The notes under the pieces are model-generated. The model did not search any database and was not told where the DNA came from. It saw only the letters and a program-made list of their open reading frames with translations. This document shows, in pieces, positions 52,535 through 63,129 of a DNA stretch of 64,000 nt. Source of the stretch: Neoceratodus forsteri (Eukaryota > Chordata > Ceratodontiformes > Ceratodontidae); contig CM057456.1 in the NCBI GenBank assembly GCA_016271365.2, forward strand, positions 610,271,501-610,335,500, read 5' to 3'. Numbering within the stretch: position 1 is the first letter of the stretch; each line of letters begins with the position of its first letter. The position numbers and the translations under genes were made by a program.

Positions 52535-55500
52535 TTGCTTCACCTTCTGAATTCCGCAGCTGCCTTCCTAAGACTCAGCCATCTTTACTTGACCGCCCCC
52601 ATCACCCACTTATTCAACATTTCATTGAAACAAGGAGATCTTCCTCAGCTATGGAAAACTGCCAACATTTTGCCATTATTCAAATCCAGAGATCCGTGCG
52701 ATCTGAATAACTATCGGCCTATATCTATATTATCTGTCCTGTCAAAATTCCTTGAAAAAATCGTCAATGTCCAAATCAGAGAGCACTTGGATTCATACGA
52801 TCTATTAAACCCGGCACAATCTGGTTTCAGAGCCAAACACAGCACTGTAACTGCACTTGCGAAGGTAACTACAGATTGGCAAATTGCACTGGATTCTAAG
52901 TGTAACCCCTAGATGGCGCTATCCCAGGGGCTACTACCCCTGCCTGATTTGCCACTAACAGGTTGAGGGGCCTGGATCCAATGGCGGGTGCCTCCACCCA
53001 GAGGTCAGGGTTTGCAATAGTTAAACTAACTTGGTCACAGCCCTCTGGGACACTGCAACCCCCCTTTCTTCCCACTAGTGGCCCACACAATATATCAAAT
53101 TACCTTCACAGTATACTTACCCCCAGGTCTGGTTCCGGCACTGGGACCTCCTGTGAAATGAGATACAGTGCAACAATCACAGTACAGTACTTTAACATAG
53201 ACAAATACCTCAGGCAGTATAACTTTGCTGAAACAAGCAGCTCTGATTTATTTAGGGGATATAACAAGGACAGGGGAAATCAGGTTAATTAGCTTATCAC
53301 TCTAATAATCTACCTATGGCTCTGTGCAGGCCTATCCCTATCAGTTACTGTCCCTGGGTCACCAAGCCCTAGTGGCTAGTCCAAACCGTGGCAGCTGGTA
53401 GGGCCCTTCACACAGAGAAAAGGAGAATTAAACAGTCAGCAGTACAGTAATTCCATTTGGATTTAATGTGGCAATTCAACAGGAGCGACCCTGAATTAGT
53501 ACTCACGACCTCCAAATAAGATAGGGTCCTTCAATGTCAGCAGGGCTCACTTGAGGTACACAAACCTCTTCACACATCCATATAAAAGAAAGCACTATAC
53601 CAGGCAGGCTGCATCTGTATCCCGATCGCAATTACTGCACAATACCCGAGCACACAGCAGATTCAGTTCCTGACAGACAGAGTGCAATTTTCAGCAATTC
53701 CTCCAGTCTTCTGCAGGGTGAGCCTGGTTTCACTCTTCAGAGATCCTTTGATTCTTTTCACAGGACGGATTCAGTCCTAACAAGCTGTTACACAAGCTGC
53801 AGACGGAACTCTGGGCCTTACACACGTTTTTGACTAAAACTGCACACTGAAAAGCACAGGGCTCCTTCCTTCTTCACTGCTAAGCTCAACTGAAACTCCA
53901 ACCGACAAAACCGGCACTTCCTTTGAGTTCTCCCAGTTCTTGACTGGATTGGCTGTCACTCACAATAGACTGCTGCTGTTGGTCCAAAAGGCACTGAAGT
54001 CTAAACTACATCTCCCAGAGTCACTGCCCATACAATCCTCTTGTGGCTGGCTCAGATTATGAGTCCAAGTTCTGATTCGTCCAAGGCACCATTTTAGAGC
54101 TAGCTTACCCCACACTGATTGGTCCAGTTCAGCAGTTCAAAACTAGAATGGGAACTAGCAGACACAGTTCTGACTGCAAAGAAAGCAGGTTAGACAAACT
54201 GTAATTTCATTATTACTCTAAATAATTTCTGGCAAACAGTTACATCTTTCAGATAGGTTCCCTTTGCACTCCTAGTGACTGCAAAAATTAAGTGAATTGG
54301 CAGCAGCTCGAGTGGTACTCAGAGAAGCACACAGTCCCCCCATACAAACTAATTATGTCTGCAAGCAGACAGCTCTTAAAGAGACAGTGCCAGAGGCTCT
54401 AAAAACACTCACTGATAAATGGCTTAAATGCCAAACACCATTCAGGCTTGGAGCATTCAAGCAAGCTCCTGGAAGTCTTTTGGGAACCCCCATTTGCAGG
54501 GGGGTTACATAAGAAATATGTGTTTGCCCTTTTTTTTGATCTTAGTAAGGCCTTCGACACTGTGGACCATAACGTTTTGCTCTTAGCCTTGAGCAATATC
54601 GGGCTCGATAGTTCAGCAATCAAACGTTTCTCCAATTACCTCACCAACAGATTACAACAGGTCAAAGCTGCAGGCGCTCTGTCTCCACAAAAAACCCTTT
54701 TAAGAAGTGTTCCCCAAGGTTCCATACTAGGCCCAATCCTCTTTGCAATCTGCATCAATAACCTGGATTCACATGTCCACTCAGCTAATGCCCATCTATT
54801 TGCAGATGATACCGTACTATATACCATAAATTCCTCTTTGGACATGGCTTATGAGAGCTTACAGCAAGATTTTATCACCCTCCAACATAATCTTATCAGA
54901 CACAAACTTCTCCTCAATGCCAAAAAGACTAAAGCTATGATTCTCTCTCCAAAGCTAGCCCCTGGACCATCGCACACACCCCAGATCCTAACACTTCTAG
55001 AAGAACCTCTCAAAATAGTTGAAACCTTTAAATATCTTGGGTTCTGGCTGGATAATGAGCTTAACTTTCTATACCATCTGAATGACGTCTCAAAGAAATT
55101 AAGACAGCGGCTAGGCTTATTCTATCGTATTAAACACCTGCTCACCCCAGAAGCCAGAAAGAGACTAGTACAATCCACATTCTTACCCTTATTGAACTAC
55201 GGCAACTTTCTTTACATGCATTGTCCCGCAGCAGTGCTCAACAAAGTTGACACACTCTGCCACAGGGCCCTAAGATTTATCTTCAACCTACCTCTTTGCA
55301 CTCACCACTGCCTACTGTACCAGGAATCAGGGTGGCCCTCACTTCCAGCTAGGATGAAAAGAAATGCTCTACTTTGGCTTTATAGAGCACTATCCAGTAA
55401 GCTGCCTACTTACATTTTGAGCCTCTTCACATGGGCCAAGGGATCGTATGGCTTGAGACGTTTCTCCTTACTCTGCTTCCAGATTCCTAGAGTGAACAGG

Positions 55501-55656
55501 ACATATGGCGCAGCTGCCATCAATTTCTCACTCCCATGGCTATGGAATACCATGCAAAACTCCTTAAAACTTGCCTTACTCCCAGTCATATTCACATTTA
55601 AAGATTCACTAACCATACTGTTGAAGGAAGCCTGCAACTGTTTTCGTAGACACTGA
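52535..55656 (+). pseudogene. Family B copy 2 reverse transcriptase, split by LTR
   Basis: First part 52,535-52,900: TAPITHLFNISLKQGDLPQL, LNNYRPISILSVLSKFLEK, NPAQSGFRAKHSTVTALAKV. It is interrupted by the LTR with a 4 bp duplication. Second part 54,514-55,656: FALFFDLSKAFDTVDHNVLL (motif A), LLRSVPQGSILGPILFAI (motif B), HLFADDTVLYT (motif C at 54,799-54,810), LLNAKKTKAMILS, FKYLGFWLDNELNF, HRALRFIFNLPLCTHHC. Both parts stay in one frame across the LTR, so the RT was intact when the LTR arrived. Confidence 0.93.
52901..54509. mobile_element. Solo LTR, about 1.6 kb (TGTAACCCC...GGGGTTACA)
   Basis: Ends are short inverted repeats TGTAACCCC / GGGGTTACA with the TG..CA rule, flanked by a 4 bp duplication 'taag' (52,897-52,900 and 54,510-54,513). 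No internal coding. A related, diverged sequence starts at 63,130. These features fit a solo LTR of an LTR retrotransposon, Gypsy-like by the TGTAAC start; a DNA element with similar ends is the alternative. Confidence 0.75.
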
Positions 55657-56215
55657 ACAACCTACATCATGCTCCTTACACAAAACCTACGGCTAAAATG
55701 TCAATTAACATACCTCCCTGTTAGGGTTATCTAGCTCTCTTAATTCACTCCCCTTCACTCTGGTCTTCTTCTTCCTCCTTTCATCTACCTCTAACATGCC
55801 TATTTTCTTCTCACTTACCTCCCTCCATTCTTACCTATACTACTGTCTGTAGAGTGTCTTGGATTTTTGCTCCTCTACTTTTACATAATTTTTGCTCTGA
55901 ATTGTATGTGTTCACCCTTATGACAGGTATTTAGATACTGGCCTTCTGTGGTTCACCAGTATATGTTTTTTAATTTTTTTTTATTACCCTATTTGTGTTA
56001 TGTTTGTTCTGAACTGCAATGCACTATTGTACAATGTTTCCTAATTTTTTGTTACTACCTTAACTTATCTGTATTTTCCTTGTACTGAACTGCAATGTAC
56101 TATTGCCCAGGACCATCTTGAAAATGAGCTTGCTCAATGGTGTATATGCCAGGTTAAATAAAGTGATTGATTGATTGATTGATGCTAGTCAACATCTTAA
56201 GCTTGACTTAGAAAT

Positions 56216-57180
56216 TTGACCACTTGCAAGCATGGGCCACTTACACTGAACCAGATCTCATCATTATTACAGAGTCATGGCTTAAAAAGATCAATACTGA
56301 CCAACATATTTTGTTGCCGGACTATGAGCTGTTCAGGGCGGACAGGGATACCGTGGGGGGGGGGGCTGTCTATTCTAAAAGTAAGTACACATTTAGTGAC
56401 ATCTGCTGTAAATCCAAACCGAAGGAATATGAAATTGTATCTTTGAAGCGTCACCTTCCTCCACGGAATGTATCACTATTATTGGCAGTTATAGGCTCCC
56501 TGCTGGTGGCACGGATATCCTCAATATCCTAAAATCTCTAACCACTGCTGCCAGCAATGAAACCATAATCCTTGGGGATCTCAATATGGACTGGCTTACC
56601 CCTAAATCGCGCTGCCTGAAATCTCTCTGTGATGAGTTTGGCCTCTCTCAGATAGTCAACGAACCCACTAGGATCAATGCTTCAAATAACGCCAATAGTT
56701 CCCTCCTCAGTGTTATATTAACCACTCACCCTCATAAAATTCTGCACTCTGCTGTTTTCCACAATGACATGAGTGACCATGGGTTGTAGTATGCATAAGA
56801 TCTCAAGCTAAGGGTCGTTTCCAACCCAAGCTTATAACTAAACAGTCTTACCATAAGTTCAACGCAGCAAATTATTTGTCTAACCTAGGTAACGTTAGCT
56901 GGCAAGATCTCTATCTTACTAAAATGGCTGATGAGGGCATCACTATCCTCAATAAAAATCTTACCGCTCTGGCTAACAAGCATGTCCCCTTTATTAAATC
57001 TCGTGTGCGTAAAACCTCTCATCCCTGGTTTACACCAAACCTCAAGGTTGCACTCACAAACTTTGATAAACAGGCCCAGGCTAGGCATTCCAAGTGTCCT
57101 TCTGACTGGCAGGCTTTTTGAGCTGCCAGGAATGTCTATATTAAACGCATTCGTACTGCCAAACCAAATTTCTATATCAC
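56216..57180 (+). pseudogene. Family A copy 2 endonuclease
   Basis: Frames show DLIIITESWLKKINTDQ (ESW for ETW), DRDTVGGGAVYSK, KEYEIVSLKR, then (56,586 on) LGDLNMDWLTP-type sequence, VNEPTRINASNNANSSLLSV and NDMSDHGL (SDH). A further stretch (56,876-57,121) has LNKNLTALANKHVPFIKSRV and HPWFTPNLK, the EN-RT linker 'n..l...D.haP.k...vr....pWft..lk'. Several frameshifts. Confidence 0.85.
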
Positions 57181-57419
57181 CACCTTAGAACAGGCAAATG
57201 GGAATTTTTATAAAATCTGGATGACCTAGTGTAAATGGCTCCATCACCACCAATCCGAAGTGTACAGCAGACAGCCTCAATACTAGTTTTACTGACCTAA
57301 GCTCGGTGCTTGCCAAAATTTCTTTGACCAGTACCAACCCTACAACCACCCCCCTCTCACCCCCTTTGTACCTTGGGACAATCTCTCCAAAGCCAAGCCT
57401 TACCTTGCCAAAGCCCTCA

Positions 57420-58953
57420 ACGGGTCCAGCCCCCAAAATGACCCCTTGAATATAAGGGCTCCTCCACCTGGCACTTGATGAGCTACTCCTTCCCCTGACT
57501 GACCTACTAAATCGCTCCCTCTGCCTTGAGCAGTTCCCCAGTGCCTGGAAGACTGCAGTAATAACTCCCATCCTCAAAGGTGGGGATAACATCCCCTGGG
57601 AACTACCTACCAATCTCCATCTTCCCCCCTCTCCAAAGCCCTTGAAAAGGTAGTGGCGGACCAACTTGCTGACTACCTCAGAACCCATGACCTGCTCTGC
57701 AAGGAACAGCACGGTTTCCACTCAGGCCGTAGCACCACCACAGCACGCCTAGAATTCTCTAGCTTCCTTCACACCGCACTCGACAAGGGCCAGCTGGCTG
57801 CAGCTGTGTTCATCGACTTCTCCAAGGCCTTTGATGTGGTCAGTCACCCCCTCCTGCTTGACTCCCTCCTGCAACTGGGTTTCTCCTATGGCCCCTTAGC
57901 TTGGTTCACAAGCTACCTAGCCTCCAGGGTGCAATGCGTTAAGATCAACACAATGCTCTCCAGTACCCACCCCGTCCACTCAGGACTCCTACAGGGCTCC
58001 ATCCTGGGGCTAATAGTCTTCAGTCTGTTCATCAGTGCACTACCTAACTCGTGTACCAGCAAGGTCCTACTCTTTGCAGGCAACACCATCCTCTGTGCCT
58101 CCCACGCCAACCCCACCAGTCTACAGGCCTCCCTCTAGCTCTCCTTTAGTCAGACTAAATGCTGGTTCTTGGACCACAAACTGGTCATTAACCTGAAAAA
58201 AAACATGATCTTTGCCACCATCAAAATAAACTTAAAAGCTGCCCCCTTCAGATCCTCTCCAGCACCCTTCATCCCCTTGATCAGGTCACCTCCTACAAAT
58301 ACTTGGGCATAACCTTTGACCAAGCTCTCACCTTCCACACCCACATAAATGCACTCACATCCACAGCCAATGCACGTATCGGCCTCCTCTACCACCACAA
58401 AGACTGCCTGCCACCAGAAGCTCTCCGGCTAGCCATCACCTCCTCAATCCTGTCCTTAATTGACTATGGCCTGTTGATCTATGCAGCTACTGACGCTACC
58501 GCACTAGGCAAGATAAAAGTATCCCTCAATAAAGCATACATACTCCTATCAGGTGCCAACCAGCTCACTCACTCCTGCACCCTCTACTCCCTCATCCAGA
58601 TGCTCAACCTCAAGGAAAAGCTCCAATACCAGTCATGCCTCATGGTAGCAAGTACCCTCCTTGGGCTAATGCCACCTGGAGTCTCGTCATCTCTCCACCA
58701 CTCAGCCCCTTCCATTGGCACATGCAGCACTAATAAATCCTCTCTAGCAGTCCCCAGGGTGAGAACCTCCCTAGCCCAGAGGTCTTTTGCCTATAGTGCC
58801 CCATCCTGGTTCAGCTCCCTCCCTGCGGCTGTCACCAGTCTACCCAAATTTGGTGCTTTCAAAGTTGCCCTCAGGAACCAAATTTTCACAGCCCACACCT
58901 GTCTGCAGGTGCCCTCAGCAGTCCACATAGTCACCTCACCAGTGAGCTGCTAA
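57420..58953 (+). pseudogene. Family A copy 2 reverse transcriptase
   Basis: The frame 57,653-58,138 has LLCKEQHGFHSGRSTTTARL, AAVFIDFSKAFDVVSHPLLL (motif A intact) and LLQGSILGLIVFSLFISALP (motif B). Motif C reads LFAGNTILC (about 58,072-58,083): the two catalytic Asp of FADD have become Gly and Asn. A second frame 58,303-58,953 (216 codons) covers GITFDQALTFHTHI, the long helix region and the C-terminal RVRTSLAQRSFAYSAPSWF and LPKFGAFKVALRNQIF blocks. Upstream, 57,420-57,640 carries fingers blocks in broken frames. Confidence 0.9.
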
Positions 58954-59197
58954 CCTGAACTGTACTTATGACCTAGTTAAATCCAGTGACAAAGTCTTAC
59001 TATCTAGACTGCCTCTATTAAGTATCCTTTTGGTACTATGGCTGTAGCAATGTGACCCTATGATTAGCTACACCACTGTATAGGCTTCTTTTCTGGCTCA
59101 CTGCCTCCCCTGTATATACTGTTTTCATGCACCTACAATATTGTGATGTATATGCTGTTATAACAGTTGTAACTCAGGAACTTCGCTTTGTAACCGT

Positions 59198-59368
59198 GCC
59201 AATTCTTATGCTATACCCTGAATGTATGTACTTATAATTAATGTATTCCCTTATGTGTACTCATAAACTGTGGTATATAACATTGCCAATTTCTTATGAT
59301 ATATCTTGAATGTACGTACTTGTAATTATTGTGTTCCCTTATGTGTACTATGACGTGGAGCCTTTGGA
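59198..59368. repeat. Two-unit tandem repeat in family A 3' UTR (about 88 bp)
   Basis: Both units share 'tgccaatt(t)cttatg', 'gaatgta(t/c)gtactt' and 'cccttatgtgtact' in order, with a period of about 88 bp. Confidence 0.75.
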
Positions 59369-59514
59369 GATGAGTTCATGACTCAAAGGATTGTAATTCC
59401 GATCTCTGACAGATAAATAAATCCATTGAAGGACGGCTGGCTGCTCCCTCCATTCCAGCCAAGATCCACGCCAATGACATGGTCATCAAAAGTAACAGTC
59501 AAATCCTTGAAGAG

Positions 59515-60140
59515 CAGCTGGCCCGGTGGTGCTGAGGATTGAGTCGCTGGACGCCACACCTCGCGCTGTGCCGGCGACCCAGGTTTGGGAACGAGCCCAG
59601 ACCGCTGGGGGTCGGCAGGGGAGAGAAAGGATTGAGCGTCTAATGGACTGTTCTCCTCTCTCGGGGTGAGATCCAGGGCAGCCTGGTGCAACAGTGACCT
59701 CCGGTGGAGACCGATGGCACTGCAATTAACTCGGGCATGTGCAAGTAGGGGACGACGTCGGGCAGCCGCCTCCGGACATAGATGGGAGCACCTACATCAT
59801 GGGCTGATGGCATTGCACGCCTTACGTCGGGGGGGGGGTACCAGAACAAGGAAATACCCGGCACCGAGGATCAGGCGACGGCACCAGTCCCCCATGTTCA
59901 GCGTCAGGCTCTCCTCGACTGGCCTTCGATCTCCGTAGCTGCTCCCTGTCCGTTGCTGCAGCCTGACTTGATGAGAGGCACCCAGGTAGGAGGAGGGCAA
60001 CCCACCCCGGATAAGGTTAGCTGGGGGTACTGGCACTGGAGGGGAGAAGAGAGGAGGCACAGTTCGGGGACCTCAGATGGGCAGGAAAAAGGGTTGGATG
60101 CCTGAGAGAAGGACCTCAGGGCTGTGACCAGAGGGAAAAA
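59515..60140 (+). mobile_element. tRNA-derived SINE, copy 2 (about 626 bp)
   Basis: Starts 'cagctggcccggtggtgctg' and contains a box-B-like 'aggtttgggaacg' near 59,582. Body words 'ggattgagcgtctaatggac' and 'tctcctctctcggggtgag' match copies 1 and 3. Ends 'gggaaaaa'. Flanked by a short 'agag' duplication only. Confidence 0.85.
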
Positions 60141-60179
60141 GAGTTGACAAGCTCAACTCACATTTTGTTAGTGCTGACC

Positions 60180-61700
60180 TAGCCTTCGACTCCTCACCAT
60201 ATGCAGGTCTTGCAAATTGTCAGGTCAGTACTACCCCTGAACCCCTAAACTCACCCTTCCAGCTGTACATGCTCAACTACAAAGAAGCTGAAGACTCACT
60301 TCTCAACTTAGACATCAAGAAAGGCACTGGGGACGACAGACTTGAACCTTCTTCTTAAAATTAGGCTACTTCCATCACACAGCCCCCATTCTTCATATAT
60401 TCAATATTTCTATCGTCACTGCCACAGTTCCATCCTGCAGGAAATCCGCCCATATCTTCCCCTTGTTCAAATCAGGTGACCCATGCGATTTAAATAATTA
60501 TAGGCCTGTCTCTATCCTGCCCATTCTCTCCAAAGTCTTTGAAAAATTAATCTACTCCCATCTAAAACGTCACATCAAAACCTTCTGACTTCTTAACCCA
60601 GCTCAATCTGGTTTCTGGCCTAATCATAGTACCATCACAGCTCTGGCTAAAGTTACTAATGGCTGGGTTTCAGCTCTGGACTCGAAGAAGATCACTGGTG
60701 CAGTCTTTCTAGACCTTAGTAAGGCATTCAACACCATTGACCACAACCTAGTAGTCAGTAGCCTTATTAACCTCCTCCACTGCTCAGTGGTTTACCAGTT
60801 ATTTAACAGGGAGAACACAGAAAGTCAAGGCTGATGGCCTATTTTCAGCCACCCTCCCGATCGTCAGGGAAGTCCCTCAAGGCTCCATTCTAGGTCCTAT
60901 CCTTTTTTCTCTTTACACTAGTAATCTTGACTTTAACATAACCAATTCTAATTTGCATTTCTTTCTGGATGACACATGTCTGTACACCTCGGGTTTAACC
61001 CTGTCTGATGTTAATAACGTATTACAAGCTGACGTTGCTCAGCTTGAACACAACTGTATTAACGCAAAGCTCCTCCTCAATGCCAAGAAAACCAAGGCTA
61101 TGGTCTTCACTCTCAATATGTCCTCCACCACCTCCCTTGACTCCCTTGACCTGCTTAATGATTTTATTGTCACCTCCCTATGTGAATCTCTTGAAGTCGT
61201 CTCCAAATTCAAATATCTAGGCATTTGGTTAGATAATAAGCTTACCTTTAACGACCATCTTGATAACTTGACCAGCAAGTTAAAAGCCAGACTAGTTTTT
61301 TTCTTTGGAAACAGGTCCCTCTTCCCTTTTGAGATTAGAACCAGGTTTGTTCAGGCCACATTCCTCCCCTTACTAGACTATGGAGACTTAATCTACAATT
61401 CTACTGCAGCCCCAAACCTATGCAAATTGGACGTCCTCTGCCATCGTGCTCTGCGGTTTTTTAACAACTCCCCTTACCATACCCACCATTGTGATCTGTA
61501 TGCAGCTGTCGGTTGGACATCACTTACTAAAGACGTTTGCTCCATGCTGGCACTTGGACTATTAAAATTCTCCTGAACAAACTACCGAGCTATGTAACAT
61601 CTCTCATCCACATCTCCCACAGTTCATATTCCCTTAGGAAGTCTGACGTTATCTTCCTCAATGTGCCTAGGACTCGTACCTCCTTTGGCAAACATGCCAT
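60180..61700 (+). pseudogene. Family B copy 3 reverse transcriptase
   Basis: Between 60,180 and 60,950 the fingers and palm blocks are scattered over frames (SLSCPFSPK-like, VFLDLSKAFNTIDHNL near 60,700, REVPQGSILGPILFSLYT near 60,870). The frame 60,953-61,576 (207 codons) has HFFLDDTCLYT (motif C; Ala of FADD is Leu but both Asp are kept), LLLNAKKTKAMVFT, FKYLGIWLDNKLTFNDHL and HRALRFFNNSPYHTHHC. Many stops upstream, so older than copies 1 and 2. Confidence 0.88.
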
Positions 61701-61703
61701 TTC
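61687..61703. repeat. SINE copy 3 left TSD
   Basis: The 17 bp 'ggcaaacatgccatttc' is repeated exactly at 62,157-62,173, bounding the inverted SINE. Confidence 0.93.
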
Positions 61704-62156
61704 TTTTTTTTTTTATTCTATTTATCCCAGTCCGCCGGCACCCATCCACTGGTCCCTCCAGCCCCATCATCCCAGCATCTTTTGGGACTCACCTCTCATG
61801 CTTCCTCCCTCCTCCGAGGTGCCCAACTAGCCAGGTGTGGAGCCTGTGGGGGACCGGTGTCATCCTGCCGACTGGCCACCTTTTTCACTGATTTTCTTCC
61901 CTCCCCCCAGTGCTGCGCAAGAGCATGCAATGACGCCAATGGCCAAGCTGCACAAGCTTCCGCACTCTGCACTGCATCTGCCCCCTGTCTGTGGGTCCAC
62001 TGTGTAAGCCCCCCGCTGCCACTAGGGGTCAGGCAAGCAGCAGACTCCATCCCACCCCTTCCCAAGAGAGGCGAGCTGTCCTCCGGATGCTTGACCCTCT
62101 CCCTCCCTAGCTGGCGACCCACTCACACCGCAAACACAAGTCACCGGCCTGGCAGG
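61704..62156 (-). mobile_element. SINE copy 3, minus strand, head truncated
   Basis: Starts on the plus strand with an 11 bp T-run (its A-tail). On the minus strand the body shows 'ggagggagagggtcaagc' and 'gctcgcctctcttgggaagg', aligned with copies 1 and 2. The tRNA-like head is absent or reduced. It carries an exact 17 bp TSD. The LINE frame is legible again on the other side (GKHAISHALPTTWKQL). Confidence 0.85.
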
Positions 62157-62765
62157 GGCAAACATGCCATTTCACATGCACTTCCAACTACATGGAAACA
62201 GCTCCAGTCTATACTGAAACTCTCTAGCATTGTCTCTGTCAAGTTCTTTAAAACCTTTGCTGCGACCAAACTAGAAGATACTTGCAATTGTTTCTAGTTT
62301 CTCCTTGACCTTTGACCCTTTTATCAATAACTCACTCCCCTCCTAGACTCCCTCTATGTCCCTACTTCCAGTTATCTCTCCCTTCCCTATCCTGCCCTCC
62401 CTTGTCCTTCATTTCCGTCATCCTTGCTTTCTTTCTTTTCCTCCTTCCCCTTCCCCCTCCTAATAAGATCCTTTCCCTCTCCTCCTCCTTCTTTCTCTTG
62501 CACCAATCTTATACACTCCCTCCACCTTATGCATCCTCTCACTCCAGCTCTAAGCACTTTTGGCTGTACTTTTACTACTTACAATGTTTTCCCCAAGCTA
62601 TATTTATAATTATTACCTTTTTACATTTTAGTTAAGCACTATGTATCATGTTTACCATATATTGTATGTACTATGATTTTATGTATGTAATTTCCTTTAT
62701 CTGTGTACATGCTTCAGGACCTCCTTGTGCATGAGCTTGCTCAATGGAGTTTTCCTGCAATAAAC

Positions 62766-63129
62766 TTGAACTTCCTGAATGCCATCTTTTTCTCCCAAAC
62801 CTTCCCTGCCACCTCTTTTGAGAACCATAGTGTTTTTTTCCTTCATTTTGTTTTATTTATTTGCTTCAAACAAAGGCTTGTTGCCTCTGTGATGGATGGC
62901 AGCTTTGATTTTTCCCCATTGTTCCTCAACCCCACCTTCTTGCCTGTTTGCTAGTGCTTTTCTGAGGCACTCCCCCATTTTGCCAAAGTCAGCCCTCCTA
63001 AAGTCCAATACCCTCACCTTTGTGTGACTTGACTGTACGGCTGTGTTTATCATGAACCACACTGTTTGGTGGTCACTTGTTCCCAGATGGCTACCGACTT
63101 CTAAATCTGAGATCCTCGCTCCATCCCCG
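62766..63129 (-). pseudogene. CR1-type endonuclease C-terminus/linker fragment, minus strand
   Basis: The minus-strand frame 62,853-63,062, and upstream to 63,129, reads ISDLEVGSHLGTSDHQTVWF (GxSDHxxvxF, the final EN block), then VRVLDFRRADFGKMGECLRK, the CR1 'vp..DFrrAnf..lr..l' linker. Related to copies a-e or the second CR1 family. Cut at 63,129 by an LTR. Confidence 0.8.

Larger units (their letters stand above)
52235..56183 (+). mobile_element. L2-like LINE family B, copy 2 (endonuclease deleted, LTR inserted)
   Basis: A 5' leader (52,235-52,460), a hydrophobic leader with an NPGP motif, an abrupt junction near 52,560-52,590 to the RT, a solo LTR at 52,901-54,509, the rest of the RT, and a 3' UTR ending with the family B stem-loop and (TTGA)n. 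No 113 bp units are present upstream. Confidence 0.88.
56184..59418 (+). mobile_element. L2-type LINE family A, copy 2 (5'-truncated)
   Basis: EN through 3' end. Ends with 'gtggagcctttggagatgagttcatgactcaaagg' in outline and (ATAAA). It follows family B copy 2 directly. The 3' UTR contains a two-unit tandem repeat at 59,198-59,368. Confidence 0.88.
59419..62765 (+). mobile_element. L2-like LINE family B, copy 3 (5'-truncated, two SINEs inside)
   Basis: Begins in the EN-RT linker (PAKIHANDMVIKSNSQILEE). It is interrupted by SINE copy 2 at 59,515-60,140, resumes with NSHFVSADLAFDSSPY, continues through the RT, is interrupted by inverted SINE copy 3 at 61,704-62,156, and ends at the family B stem-loop (near 62,733) and 'aataaact'. 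Confidence 0.88.
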
